Below are positions 38,496 to 47,388 of a stretch of DNA of 64,000 nt, piece by piece. Numbering within the stretch: position 1 is the stretch's first letter; each line of letters opens with the position of its first letter. The position numbers and the translations under genes are program-made. Source of the DNA: Xenorhabdus ishibashii (GTDB taxonomy: Bacteria; Pseudomonadota; Gammaproteobacteria; Enterobacterales; Enterobacteriaceae); contig NZ_NJAK01000001.1 of assembly GCF_002632755.1 (NCBI RefSeq), positions 2,232,001-2,296,000 of the forward strand. Direction: 5' to 3'. Below the pieces are notes generated by a model. That model made no database searches and was not told where the DNA came from. It saw only the letters and a program-made list of their open reading frames with translations.

Positions 38496-41400
38496 ATGTC
38501 TGAAATGAAGATAAAGTTTAATCCTGATCTAGCGCATCAAAAAGATGCGATTAATGCGGTAGTAGGTATATTTGAAGGACAGGAAACATTCCAATCTAAT
38601 TTTTCTGTTTCATTAAATACGCTTGCTAATGAGCAGTTAGGCTTATTCGCAAAGAACAATGATATTGGTGTTGCAAACGCTCTTACTCTTTTGCCAGAAG
38701 AATTGTACGAAAACACACGAAATGTCCAGATTATTAATGGATTATTGCAAACTGAAACATCAAAGCAAGCTCTTCCAAGTCTCGATTTCACAATTGAGAT
38801 GGAAACTGGAACGGGTAAAACCTACGTTTATCTGCGTAGCATATTTGAACTGAATCAACGTCATGGACTAACCAAGTTCATCATTGTTGTTCCTTCTGTT
38901 GCGATCAAAGAGGGTGTTTATAAATCTCTGCAAATAACAGAAGAGCATTTTAGAAAAGAGTATAAGAATGTCCAGTATGATTACTTTGTATACGACTCTT
39001 CTAAGCGTGAGCAAGTAAGAAACTTCGCAACAAATGATTATATCCAGATCATGGTAATCAACATTGACGCTTTTAGTAAGTCTTTCATTGATCCAGAGAA
39101 AGAAACTACTGCAAACTTGATTCACCGAACCGATGATCGATTGAACGGTATGAAGCCAATTGAGTTCATTCAAGCGACTAATCCAGTTGTTTTGATTGAT
39201 GAACCTCAATCCGTGGCATCTACAGCGAACCGTAAAAAAGCAATTGCTAGTTTAAACCCTCTGTGCACATTCCGTTATTCAGCAACACTGACTGAAAAGT
39301 TTAATTTACTTTATAAGCTTGATTCGATTGATGCTTATGCTCGACAGCTTGTTAAACAGATTGAAGTTGCGTCATTGGAAGTTAAAGACCATCACAATCA
39401 AGCTTATATTAAGTTGATTAGTGTCGATAACAAAAAGTCACCAATCACAGCGAAGGTTGAGATTGATGCTCAAACCAAAACGGGTAAGTTACAGCCACGT
39501 AAGACAATAACAGTTAAGAGTGGAACGGATTTATTTGAAGCTTCAGGTGGTCGCACAGTGTACGAAGGATATGTAATCAATGACATTTATTGTGAGGAAG
39601 GTAATGAATATATCGATTTTACAAGCCGTGATGACATTATCGAGCTAGGACAAGCAATCGGTGAAGTTGATCAAGACACTTACAAGCGTTTGCAAATCTC
39701 TAAAACTGTTGAAGAACATCTAGAAAAAGAACTTAAATTTTTCAAAAAAATTACTACTGGCGTTGATGTAATGGATCACTCTAAAGTGATGAGTCAGAAA
39801 GGTATCAAAGTTCTTAGCTTGTTCTTTATCGACAAAGTAGCAAACTACCGTGGCTATACAAAAGATGGTGTGCCGATCCAAGGTAAGTTTGCACAGTGGT
39901 TTGAAGAAGAGTTCATTCAACAACTTAGAAAACCAAAGTATCGTGTCTTATACCCGTCTATTTGGGATAAGGATAGTTCAGGTAAGCTGGTTTTGAATGA
40001 GCAAGCCTTAAAAGAATTGGCAAGTTCAGTTCACAATGGCTATTTTGCTCAAGACAAGAAAAAAGATGCAACAGGAAGTCCTCTTTTCGCTGAATCTAAG
40101 TTAGCGGCTAATGGTGAAGGTGGTAAAACTGCTGCTGATGAATCAGCCTATAACTTGATTATGAAAGATAAAGAGAAGCTACTTTCTATTGATGAGAAAT
40201 TACGCTTTATCTTTAGCCACTCAGCACTGAAAGAGGGTTGGGATAACCCTAACGTATTCCAGATATGCACGTTGAACGAAACCAATTCGGTAATGAAGAA
40301 ACGACAAGAGATTGGTCGTGGTTTGCGTTTAGCAGTAGATCAATCGGGTGAACGTGTTCCTTACGGCTTTGAAGTTAATACTCTTACTGTTATGGCGAAC
40401 GAATCTTACGAGCAGTTTGTATCAGAACTTCAAAAAGAAATTGAGAAAGAAGAAGGTATTAAGTTTGGTGCTATTGAAAAACATCAATTTGCTAATATCC
40501 TTATTTCTAAGGAGTTTGATAAAAAAGAGTTTCTTGGTGCTAAAAAATCAGAAGAGATCTACCAACATCTAGCCGATACAGGTTACATCGACAAGAACGG
40601 TAAGATCCAAGATTCACTTAAGGCTGATCTAGCTGATAACTCAGTGAGTCTTCCGGACAGTGTAAAAGAATACTCTGATGCAATTTTAGCAACACTCACC
40701 AAAGTGTCTAAAGGCTTGAGCATTAAGAAGCATGAAGAGAAGAAGACGGCAACTCTGCGTGAAGATAATGGTAAGCAGGTTGTTCTTGGCGATGATTTTA
40801 AGGCTCTTTGGGATCGTATTAAGTATAAAACGACTTATAGAGTAGATTTTAGCGTTGCTGAATTAGTTGAAAAATGTATCAAAGAAATTTGTGCGTCAGT
40901 CGCTGTAGCGAGTGCGAAATTTGAATACAAGAAAGTCAAAGTTGCTATAACAGAAGCGGAACTTGAAACATTTGATGAAGAGTCAAAGATTCAATACTAC
41001 CGTAATAGAAACTTCCAATTGCCTGATGTTGTGACTTATCTAGAGTCAAATACAAACCTAACGCGTAAGACCGTAGTTCAAATCTTGCTTGGCTTAGGTG
41101 ACAAACTGGAAGCGTTCAAGAATAACCCTCAACGTTTTATCGAACTGGCTAGTGAAGTGATCCGTAAACAAATGCGTCTCGCAATTGTCGATGGTATTAC
41201 TTACCACCGTATCGGTGATGAAGAGTATTATGCTCAAGAGTTGTTCCAAGAAGAAGAGCTCACGGGCTACCTCAAGAATATGGTAGGAGCAAATAAGTCT
41301 GTTTACGACTACATCATTTGTGATTCAGACACAGAGATCGAATTTGCTGAAAAACTTGAAGCATCGTCTGATGTTAAGCTTTATGCAAAACTACCTGCTT

Positions 41401-41678
41401 GGTTCAAGATTGATACCCCTCTAGGCAGTTATAACCCCGATTGGGCGGTTTTAATCGACAAAGAAGATGGTATGGATGATCAGCTCTACTTTGTAGTAGA
41501 AACGAAATCTAGTATCTTCTCCGATGATTTGAGAGCGTCTGAACAGGCAAAAATTAACTGTGGTATGGCTCACTTTGAAGCATTGTCGAAAGATAAAGAG
41601 GGTAATGCTCTTGAGAATCCTGCTAAGTTCGTCAAGGCTGATTCTTATGATACTTTCGCAACACACCTAGAAGAATAA
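38496..41678 (+). CDS. Type III restriction endonuclease subunit (Res)
   Basis: 1060 aa. The helicase part shows Walker A METGTGKT (about residues 104-111), DEPQ (Asp235, an unusual DExx variant typical of type III Res) and YSATLTEKFN. A later helicase motif EIGRGLRLAVDQ is present. The C-terminal PD-(D/E)xK nuclease is visible as YNPDWAVLI followed by YFVVETKS (about 980-1005). Together with Mod it would cleave unmethylated DNA after translocation between inversely oriented sites. The gene appears intact. Confidence 0.93.
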   Translation: MSEMKIKFNPDLAHQKDAINAVVGIFEGQETFQSNFSVSLNTLANEQLGLFAKNNDIGVANALTLLPEELYENTRNVQIINGLLQTETSKQALPSLDFTIEMETGTGKTYVYLRSIFELNQRHGLTKFIIVVPSVAIKEGVYKSLQITEEHFRKEYKNVQYDYFVYDSSKREQVRNFATNDYIQIMVINIDAFSKSFIDPEKETTANLIHRTDDRLNGMKPIEFIQATNPVVLIDEPQSVASTANRKKAIASLNPLCTFRYSATLTEKFNLLYKLDSIDAYARQLVKQIEVASLEVKDHHNQAYIKLISVDNKKSPITAKVEIDAQTKTGKLQPRKTITVKSGTDLFEASGGRTVYEGYVINDIYCEEGNEYIDFTSRDDIIELGQAIGEVDQDTYKRLQISKTVEEHLEKELKFFKKITTGVDVMDHSKVMSQKGIKVLSLFFIDKVANYRGYTKDGVPIQGKFAQWFEEEFIQQLRKPKYRVLYPSIWDKDSSGKLVLNEQALKELASSVHNGYFAQDKKKDATGSPLFAESKLAANGEGGKTAADESAYNLIMKDKEKLLSIDEKLRFIFSHSALKEGWDNPNVFQICTLNETNSVMKKRQEIGRGLRLAVDQSGERVPYGFEVNTLTVMANESYEQFVSELQKEIEKEEGIKFGAIEKHQFANILISKEFDKKEFLGAKKSEEIYQHLADTGYIDKNGKIQDSLKADLADNSVSLPDSVKEYSDAILATLTKVSKGLSIKKHEEKKTATLREDNGKQVVLGDDFKALWDRIKYKTTYRVDFSVAELVEKCIKEICASVAVASAKFEYKKVKVAITEAELETFDEESKIQYYRNRNFQLPDVVTYLESNTNLTRKTVVQILLGLGDKLEAFKNNPQRFIELASEVIRKQMRLAIVDGITYHRIGDEEYYAQELFQEEELTGYLKNMVGANKSVYDYIICDSDTEIEFAEKLEASSDVKLYAKLPAWFKIDTPLGSYNPDWAVLIDKEDGMDDQLYFVVETKSSIFSDDLRASEQAKINCGMAHFEALSKDKEGNALENPAKFVKADSYDTFATHLEE

Positions 41679-41729
41679 ATGTAATGGGTAGTCACATCGT
41701 GGCTACCAATTTTACAGAATGAGAATGAT

Positions 41730-41772
41730 ATGGAATTCAAAAAAATTCAAAACATTAAACAACTTGTATGTT
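41730..41772 (+). pseudogene. Possible 5' stub of an AAA-ATPase gene after res
   Basis: The frame starts MEFKKIQNIKQL, the way many AAA ATPase (RloC-like, AAA_13) proteins linked to restriction systems begin. It then becomes unrelated sequence and stops. The rest of the gene is missing. Confidence 0.3.
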
Positions 41773-41799
41773 TGGGCCGATGCAAAGTTTGAAGTCATT

Positions 41800-42017
41800 G
41801 GAATAAACCGTACGAGATTCAGTTCGCCAGTCGGCCCTCTCTGTCAGCTGTATTAGCTCAAACTCGATCTGATGAGATGGACGTCCCGTATGGCGTCAAT
41901 TGTACCAAAATGAAATAAGCATATTCATTTTATGGGAGCGTCCATCATGTATCATAAAATTCTCGGTATTGATCTCGCTAAATCTGTTTTTCAGCTTTGT
42001 TTGCTTACTGGTTGTAG
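41800..42017 (+). mobile_element. IS110-family element 5' fragment
   Basis: The frame at 41947 reads MYHKILGIDLAKSVFQLC, the RuvC-like first strand (with catalytic Asp) of IS110 transposases, preceded by an upstream region typical of these elements. It is cut after 23 codons by the IS-end repeat at 42018. The left limit is approximate. Confidence 0.7.
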
Positions 42018-42080
42018 TTGCCCCCACTAAAACGGACATTTTTAGCTTGCCATATTGAGAGCCCGATACTCTCTCGGTGA
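42018..42080. repeat. IS-end direct repeat, copy B
   Basis: Begins TTGCCCCCACTAAAACGGAC, the same as copy A at 34476 apart from scattered changes, and in the same orientation. Sequence to about 42150 continues into what reads on the minus strand as YNNHHPHS, an end typical of IS3-family transposases (YNxxRPH). Confidence 0.7.
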
Positions 42081-42156
42081 CATCATTTTCAACCACACTG
42101 TGTGGATGGTGGTTATTATATACATTCTGTTCCGGTAAAAAACCTGTCTCAACAAC

Positions 42157-42482
42157 TATAGCAGAATCAACATAACCTGACATATTCAATATGTTCCGTA
42201 AACAACTCATCAACTGAACATCTTTTTTGCCTCCTTATCGCTTTTGCTCCGCCCCATTTGTGTCAAATCCGGGCTATAAGCGGGAAGCCATTCCAGTTGA
42301 CATCTGCTGTCTGCTATCGCTTGTGTCGTGTCATTCCGTTTATGGAAAGGCGCATTATCCATCACTATCACTGCTCCGTGTGGAAGCTTTGGCAGCAAAT
42401 CTTGCGTCATCCACGTATAAAAAACATCGGCATTAATATTCTCGGTAAATAAGCTTAAGGTGACGAAGGTATTTTCGAGAAT
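42157..42482 (-). mobile_element. IS630 copy 3, C-terminal fragment
   Basis: Starts with TATAGCAGAATCAACATAAC, the right terminus of the IS630 in copy 1, and holds on the minus strand the C-terminal transposase half (TQDLLPKLPHGAVIVMDNAP, LEWLPAYSPDLTQ) with small deletions that destroy the NPIEH motif. It ends at 42482 within a segment equal to copy 1 (TATTTTCGAGAATG). Confidence 0.8.
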
Positions 42483-42891
42483 GAGCGAAGCTTTCTCGGT
42501 TATGGAGGTGGTGCAGCGGCTGAAGGTTATCCATTTACTGGGGGACTGGCCGGTGTCGGAGACTCCATCCGGTCAGGTGGTGTGTGTGTTTTTTCCGTTA
42601 ACCGTCATGATTTATGACGCCGGGGACAGAAAAGTGCTCGGTGGCCGGTTTTATGACGAAATTGTCTGGGCGCAGCCGGTGACGCTGGCCTCAGCGCGCC
42701 TGTCACTGGAAAAGCGACAGCAGCAGTTGTGTCAGTCGGCGGTATTTGAGCAGAGCTGGCAGAATATCCCGGCCGCCCGGGCATTGTGGCATGAGGCGCA
42801 CTTACTGTCGCTGCATGGGGTTTCGCCCCGTTATCAACAGTGCCGTGAAGTGCAGGATATTCTCCGGCACAGCACGACAGTCAGTATTTAA
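42481..42891 (+). CDS. Unknown ICE-associated protein
   Basis: 136 aa, unrecognised. Its ATG at 42481 coincides with the last bases of the IS630 fragment, so the native start may have been upstream and lost; an in-frame start inside the IS relic (42460) would add seven residues. The sequence is Gln/Leu/Val-rich, soluble, with DWPVSETPSGQVVCVFF, VMIYDAGDRKVLGGRFYDE and a helical C-terminal half. It is GC-rich like the following genes and ends 17 bases before the CbtA-like gene, suggesting one transcription unit. Confidence 0.6.
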   Translation: MSEAFSVMEVVQRLKVIHLLGDWPVSETPSGQVVCVFFPLTVMIYDAGDRKVLGGRFYDEIVWAQPVTLASARLSLEKRQQQLCQSAVFEQSWQNIPAARALWHEAHLLSLHGVSPRYQQCREVQDILRHSTTVSI

Positions 42892-42907
42892 CGTGTGAGA
42901 TATTACT

Positions 42908-43216
42908 ATGGCACCTTTACGTTTAACCGTCTGGCAGGTGATTGCCGGCACGCTGCTGAAACGGCATTTTGGCCTGAACCTGAATGATACGGCCCTGTGT
43001 GATGCTGACACGGTGGCTGAACTGATGGCCAGTGGCGTCCAGCCCTTTGAAGCCATCAATGCGTTGGTGGATAAATACGATTTAACCCGGCTGAATGCGC
43101 AGGGTATCCAGAGCAGTACACCGTATCTGGGTATTCATGATGAACTGAGGGCGATTTTCGACAGCGGTATTACCGAAACGCTGCTCAGTCAGGACACCGG
43201 GTCACAGCCCGAATAA
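42908..43216 (+). CDS. CbtA/YeeV-family toxin homologue
   Basis: 102 aa. The segment LTVWQVIAGTLLKRHFGLNL, NDTALCDADTVAELMASGV and EAINALVDKYDLTRLN aligns across its length with the CbtA (YeeV) toxin, whose E. coli form inhibits FtsZ and MreB polymerisation in type IV toxin-antitoxin systems. The usual adjacent antitoxin (CbeA/YeeU) is not present upstream; the preceding unknown gene does not resemble it. A role as toxin is inferred from family only. Confidence 0.78.
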   Translation: MAPLRLTVWQVIAGTLLKRHFGLNLNDTALCDADTVAELMASGVQPFEAINALVDKYDLTRLNAQGIQSSTPYLGIHDELRAIFDSGITETLLSQDTGSQPE

Positions 43217-43305
43217 CCTATTTTTCAATCACCCATCGGGGGAGCGGTGCCCTGATGGCGCGGTTCCTCCGGTTTATGCTTATTCATCCAATGAGGAACC
43301 TGACC

Positions 43306-44229
43306 ATGGCAGAATGGTATACTAATCAACTGGACATCACCGGTAAGTCGGTGTGTATTGACGTAATGCAGCAATGGGTCTGCGGGGAAGAACCCCCCCG
43401 TTACCGCCAGGCGGTACAGCAAAGCCTGCGGCTGTTTCTGGCCGGCTGTGCGGGGATACTGAAACCGACTAAACCGCAAACCTATGCGCCTTACCCGGCA
43501 CTGGTGTGCGGCACGGCGGCGCCGACGGCACAGAACCTGGCCTTTGAACAGTGGCTTAAGTTGTTGCAGGATAATGTGCCGTTAAACAGTGACAACATTA
43601 AACGGACCGATAACCTGTACCGCCAGTCCTGTCTCAGCCTGGTGCGCTGGGACAATGTACCGGCGCCGGCGCGTGACATTATCACCCGTCTCCTGACCCG
43701 CCAGTATACCGACTGGTTTGGCATGGTGGGCTGGTCTGAAACTATCGATATCGGCGCGTGCTGGGATAAGCTGAACACTTACCCTGAATCGGCGCAGCCC
43801 TGCGATATGCTGATGATAATGCCGACCTGCCTTGCCACCGAGATTAACGGCAACAGTGGCTTGCTCAAAGGCATCGCGACTCCGGCGCAGTTTTACGACG
43901 CGCAATACGGTATGGAATGGCCGTTGGGTCACCATGTCCGCTGGGAGCGCCGGCATGTCAGCAGCCTGACCGTGCGCTTTGATTCCCCCTGGGCACCCCC
44001 GTCGGCCGAACTGATGGGCGAGCTGTCATCGGTGTTTGACTGTGAAATCCGCCACTGGTACAGCGAACCGTCAGGAAGCCTCAAAGGTTACGATTGCTAT
44101 GACCAGGGTGAGCATGTGGACAGTGGCAACGGGCTGTCAGGACGGGAGAACCGGCCTGCGCTTTATCTGGTCAACGATGACAAACGGGCGGTGAACCTGC
44201 CCGTGCCGGCCATTGCCGTTGGGCAGTAA
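43306..44229 (+). CDS. DUF1281/Api92-like ferredoxin-fold protein of ICEs
   Basis: 307 aa. MAEWYTNQLDITGKSVCIDV is the usual start of a group of ICE- and plasmid-borne proteins with a DUF1281-type N-terminal domain and an Api92-like ferredoxin-fold C-terminus (RRHVSSLTVRFDSPWAPPSA, FDCEIRHWYSEPSGSLKGYD). The biochemical function is unknown. The start at 43306 has GAGGA upstream; a longer frame from 43255 lacks this. Confidence 0.65.
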   Translation: MAEWYTNQLDITGKSVCIDVMQQWVCGEEPPRYRQAVQQSLRLFLAGCAGILKPTKPQTYAPYPALVCGTAAPTAQNLAFEQWLKLLQDNVPLNSDNIKRTDNLYRQSCLSLVRWDNVPAPARDIITRLLTRQYTDWFGMVGWSETIDIGACWDKLNTYPESAQPCDMLMIMPTCLATEINGNSGLLKGIATPAQFYDAQYGMEWPLGHHVRWERRHVSSLTVRFDSPWAPPSAELMGELSSVFDCEIRHWYSEPSGSLKGYDCYDQGEHVDSGNGLSGRENRPALYLVNDDKRAVNLPVPAIAVGQ

Positions 44230-44330
44230 CGCATTGCTTATTTAAACTATACCAACCGAATGGGGAAGCACGTTCCCCTTTCGGGACGCGTTTTCCTTTT
44301 TCTTTTTTTGTTCTTCAGGGAAAACAGGTG

Positions 44331-45020
44331 ATGGCATCTCAACCCGATTATCAGAAAGACTTTATTTCTTTGTTTAACCAGACGGCACGTGACCACCGTC
44401 GTTATCAGGTTTTTCAGGATTTTTGCAATTGTGCAATGACCGCCATTCACAATAAATACCATTATTGTGAGGCGCTGGAGCAGTATTACCTGAAAACCAT
44501 CAATAAGTACGAACGGGAGGATGTTGACCGGATTGTAGAACTCTTTTCCTGTACCGTGCTGGGACTGGCGCAGGAACCCGGTGATTTTCTGGGCAGTGTG
44601 TTTATGGCGCTTGATTTAGGTAATAAAGAACTTAATCAGTTTTTTACCCCCTGGTGCGTGGCCAGAATGATGGCGGAGATGCAGTTGCAGGATGTCTCTG
44701 CACGCTTGCAGGAGAAACCCTTTGTCACCCTGTACGAGCCGGCCTGTGGGGCGGGTTGTATGACGCTGGCCGCTGCCGACGTCTTGAGAGCGCAGGGGCA
44801 TGATCCGTTATGCAGTCTGTGGGTATCAGCGATTGATATTGATCCGCTGGCCGCGGTGATGGCCTACATCCAGCTTGCCCTGACCGGCATTCCGGCCGCG
44901 GTCACCATTGGCAATGCCCTGCATGATGGCGGCAGTCAGCGAACCCGCTATACACCGGCACATTATCTGGGTAACTGGTCGAACCGTTTACGGGAGCATC
45001 AACAGCCACAGGCAGCCTGA
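44331..45020 (+). CDS. N6 DNA methylase-like protein, incomplete
   Basis: 229 aa. ELNQFFTPWCVARMM and VTLYEPACGAGCMTLAAADV match the start and SAM-binding motif I of type I N6-methylase (HsdM-like) domains, followed by AIDIDPLAAVMAYIQLAL (motif II region). The expected catalytic NPPF/Y motif is not seen; the protein ends soon after YTPAHYLGNW. Similar short proteins are common in SPI-7-type ICEs. It may bind SAM without methylating DNA, or act with a partner. GTG at 44328 is an alternative start. Confidence 0.72.
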   Translation: MASQPDYQKDFISLFNQTARDHRRYQVFQDFCNCAMTAIHNKYHYCEALEQYYLKTINKYEREDVDRIVELFSCTVLGLAQEPGDFLGSVFMALDLGNKELNQFFTPWCVARMMAEMQLQDVSARLQEKPFVTLYEPACGAGCMTLAAADVLRAQGHDPLCSLWVSAIDIDPLAAVMAYIQLALTGIPAAVTIGNALHDGGSQRTRYTPAHYLGNWSNRLREHQQPQAA

Positions 45021-45248
45021 ATTTTTCTCAGTATTTATTCTATTGTTCTCATGCGCCTTTCGGGGCGCTTTCTTACTTTTGAGTAGTATTAATGCATTGA
45101 TTTATAATTAGAATTAAAGTGACCCGGTAAATGAATCCATGGATGAATCGGGTCAGTTTAATTTTCATTTTCGCAAAAAGAGTTTCTCCTTGTTTCCGAT
45201 TGGGATCCACCGACACTGAGCCCAATTTGAACCGAAAGAGGAAAGACC

Positions 45249-46280
45249 ATGTTTGAACGTTTTAAATCGCATTTTGCCCGCCAGTCTGCCACACCGCAAA
45301 AATCCCCCGAGCAACAACCGGCCGCTATTCGTGACAGCCGGGGCTATTTCCGGCCGCAATCGGCTGACGAGTTACTGGCAACGCCCCTGCGCCGCCAGTG
45401 TCTTCAGCAATTATGGCAAAACAGTGCCTTGCCGGAAGGGCTGTATCAGCGTTTCTATCTTGCACCGGTGAAGCAATTACTGGGCAGTGTCCAGCAAGTA
45501 CCCGCTACGTCGGAAGGTGACTGGTCAGGGGCAGGGGGATTTGCCGACCTGACGCTGCAATTTACCACCTGTGCCGTGCGGCTGGCGAAAGGGCATCTGT
45601 TACCACCGGGGGCGGCACCCGAAACGCAGGCGGCACAGAGCCTGTTGTGGCAGGCGGTGGTGTTCTGGGCGGCGTTGTTTTACCACCTGCCGTTATTGCG
45701 GCAGCTCGAAGGAGAACTGGAAGACGGGCATGTCTGGCAACCGGGCATGGGTATCCCCGATAAACCGTTTCGTTTCCGTTTTCGCGCACCGGAGAACATA
45801 CCGTCGGTTCCGCAGGAAGTGTTGCTGGCTGCCTGTTTGTTACCAGAAAAAGCCATGATGTGGCTGGTGAGCGTACCGGCAGTCTGGCATTGTCTGATGC
45901 AGCATCTCAATGGGCGTCCCTCCACTGTTCCGCTGATAGATACCTTACTTCAGGATGCGGCCGGGCAGGTTCATTCCCCTTTGTGGGTGAAACCGACGGT
46001 TTCGCTGTCTCCGGTGACGGAGACGGCGTTCTCTGCCGACTGTAACTCTGTGCCGGAAACGGCATCTCCGCCTCCCGTCAGTGATATAACAAGCCCGCTG
46101 CCATCTCCCTCTGACGATACCCTGACATTATTATCCTTATTTCAGTCACCTGATGGGTCTTCGCCGCAAAATCAGGGAAAAAGTCACCCCCCTGCCTCGA
46201 AACTGACCAAATGGTCAAAACGGGAGAAAGAAAGTATTGCCCCTGACAGTCACCTGCATTCATCATTTAAAGATAAATAA
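45249..46280 (+). CDS. TraI_2/MobH-type relaxase domain protein, degenerate
   Basis: 343 aa. The pattern PLRRQCLQQLWQNSALPEGL, YQRFYLAPVKQLLGSVQQVP and KGHLLPPGAAPETQ is that of the N-terminal TraI_2 domain of ICE relaxases (MobH family). The metal-binding His cluster expected after the LPAS segment is replaced by GDWSGAGG, and the HDLGK segment reads FYHLPLL, so nuclease activity is unlikely. The C-terminal third is Ser/Pro/Thr-rich and ends with a basic tail. It is either a decayed relaxase or a specialised accessory form. A strong ribosome site (AGAGGAAAG) is present. Confidence 0.72.
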   Translation: MFERFKSHFARQSATPQKSPEQQPAAIRDSRGYFRPQSADELLATPLRRQCLQQLWQNSALPEGLYQRFYLAPVKQLLGSVQQVPATSEGDWSGAGGFADLTLQFTTCAVRLAKGHLLPPGAAPETQAAQSLLWQAVVFWAALFYHLPLLRQLEGELEDGHVWQPGMGIPDKPFRFRFRAPENIPSVPQEVLLAACLLPEKAMMWLVSVPAVWHCLMQHLNGRPSTVPLIDTLLQDAAGQVHSPLWVKPTVSLSPVTETAFSADCNSVPETASPPPVSDITSPLPSPSDDTLTLLSLFQSPDGSSPQNQGKSHPPASKLTKWSKREKESIAPDSHLHSSFKDK

Positions 46281-46338
46281 TTCAAACAGTTATTTTTATT
46301 TTATTGCCGCGAATTGTTTTTGGACAGGAAACGGCAGG

Positions 46339-47388
46339 ATGAGCCGAGGAAAAAATAATATGTTGCACACAGCAGAACCCCTCAGTTGGGAAGCGCTATT
46401 AGAAGAGTACTTTTTTTCACATATCCTGCGACCGGATACCGAATGGAGTTATCGTAAGGTCACACGGGGTTTTATCCGGTTTATGGGGGAAGCGGTATCA
46501 CCGGCGCAGATCACTCACCGGGATGTGTTGCGGTGGCGGCGCCATCTTCTGGTGGAAAAAAAGCAGTCGAGCCATACCTGGAACAATAAGGTAGCCCACC
46601 TGCGGGCGATTTTTAATTTCGGTATGGCGCAAAAATTGCTGCCCCACACCGACAACCCGTTTAACCACGCCGTGGTTAAAAAAGAGAAGAAAAAGAAGAA
46701 GATTTTGAGTCAGTCGCAGATAACCCGTATTAACCTGTTGATGGGGAAGTTTGCGGAAGAAGAAAGAACCGACGTGATGCCACGGGGAGGGCGGTGTGCG
46801 CTGTACCCAACCTGGTATTGGTCAACCGTGCTGGCGACATTGCGCTTTACGGGGATGCGCCAGAACCAGTTACTGCACCTGCGGCTGCGGGATATTAACC
46901 TGGAAAGCAATTATATTGAACTGGGGCTGGAAGGCAGTAAAAACCACAGCGAATGGGAGATACCGATTATTCCGCAACTCAAACCCTGGCTGGCACAACT
47001 CGTGGCAAGGGCGATGGCTGCCGGTGCTGAAGGCCACGATCCAATTTTCGATCTCAGCCGGTTAAGTGTGCCGCACCCCAGCCGGCTTTCCCGTTACCAA
47101 TATGATATCAATCGGGAAAAACAACAGCTCCGTTCTTTCTTTCGTCGGCTGTCCAGGGAGTGTGATTTTGCCGTCTCGCCTCACCGTTTTCGCCATACCG
47201 TGGCCACGACGCTGATGAAAGCGCCGGATCGGAACCTGCCGTTGGTGAAAAGATTACTGGGGCATCGTAATGTCGCGACCACGATGGAGTACATTGATCT
47301 CGATATGGAAGTGACGGGGAAAACACTGGAGCGGGAGCTGGGATTGTACACCGATCGTTCTGATGAGCCTGCCGGTGAGAAGGAATAA
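46339..47388 (+). CDS. ICE tyrosine integrase
   Basis: 349 aa site-specific recombinase. N-terminal SAM-like domain (about 20-110, LEEYFFSHILRPDTEWSYRK) and catalytic domain with Arg in FTGMRQNQLLHLRLRD, Lys in LEGSKNHSEW, HRFRHTVATTLM (HxxR), LLGHRNVATTMEYI (His and Tyr). It matches the integrases of PFGI-1/SPI-7-type ICEs. It lies some 350 bases left of the att repeat at 47736, so it may have used the same tRNA-Phe site. ATG at 46360 is an alternative. Confidence 0.87.
   Translation: MSRGKNNMLHTAEPLSWEALLEEYFFSHILRPDTEWSYRKVTRGFIRFMGEAVSPAQITHRDVLRWRRHLLVEKKQSSHTWNNKVAHLRAIFNFGMAQKLLPHTDNPFNHAVVKKEKKKKKILSQSQITRINLLMGKFAEEERTDVMPRGGRCALYPTWYWSTVLATLRFTGMRQNQLLHLRLRDINLESNYIELGLEGSKNHSEWEIPIIPQLKPWLAQLVARAMAAGAEGHDPIFDLSRLSVPHPSRLSRYQYDINREKQQLRSFFRRLSRECDFAVSPHRFRHTVATTLMKAPDRNLPLVKRLLGHRNVATTMEYIDLDMEVTGKTLERELGLYTDRSDEPAGEKE

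Noticed and set aside
34845..41678. Possible DISARM or BREX system
   Set aside because: There is no pglX, pglZ, brxC or drm gene set. The order HTH, helicase relic, DUF4391, Mod, Res fits a type III restriction system with accessory genes.
42481..42891. Antitoxin CbeA/YeeU upstream of the CbtA-like gene
   Set aside because: Its sequence does not resemble CbeA, so it was left as unknown.
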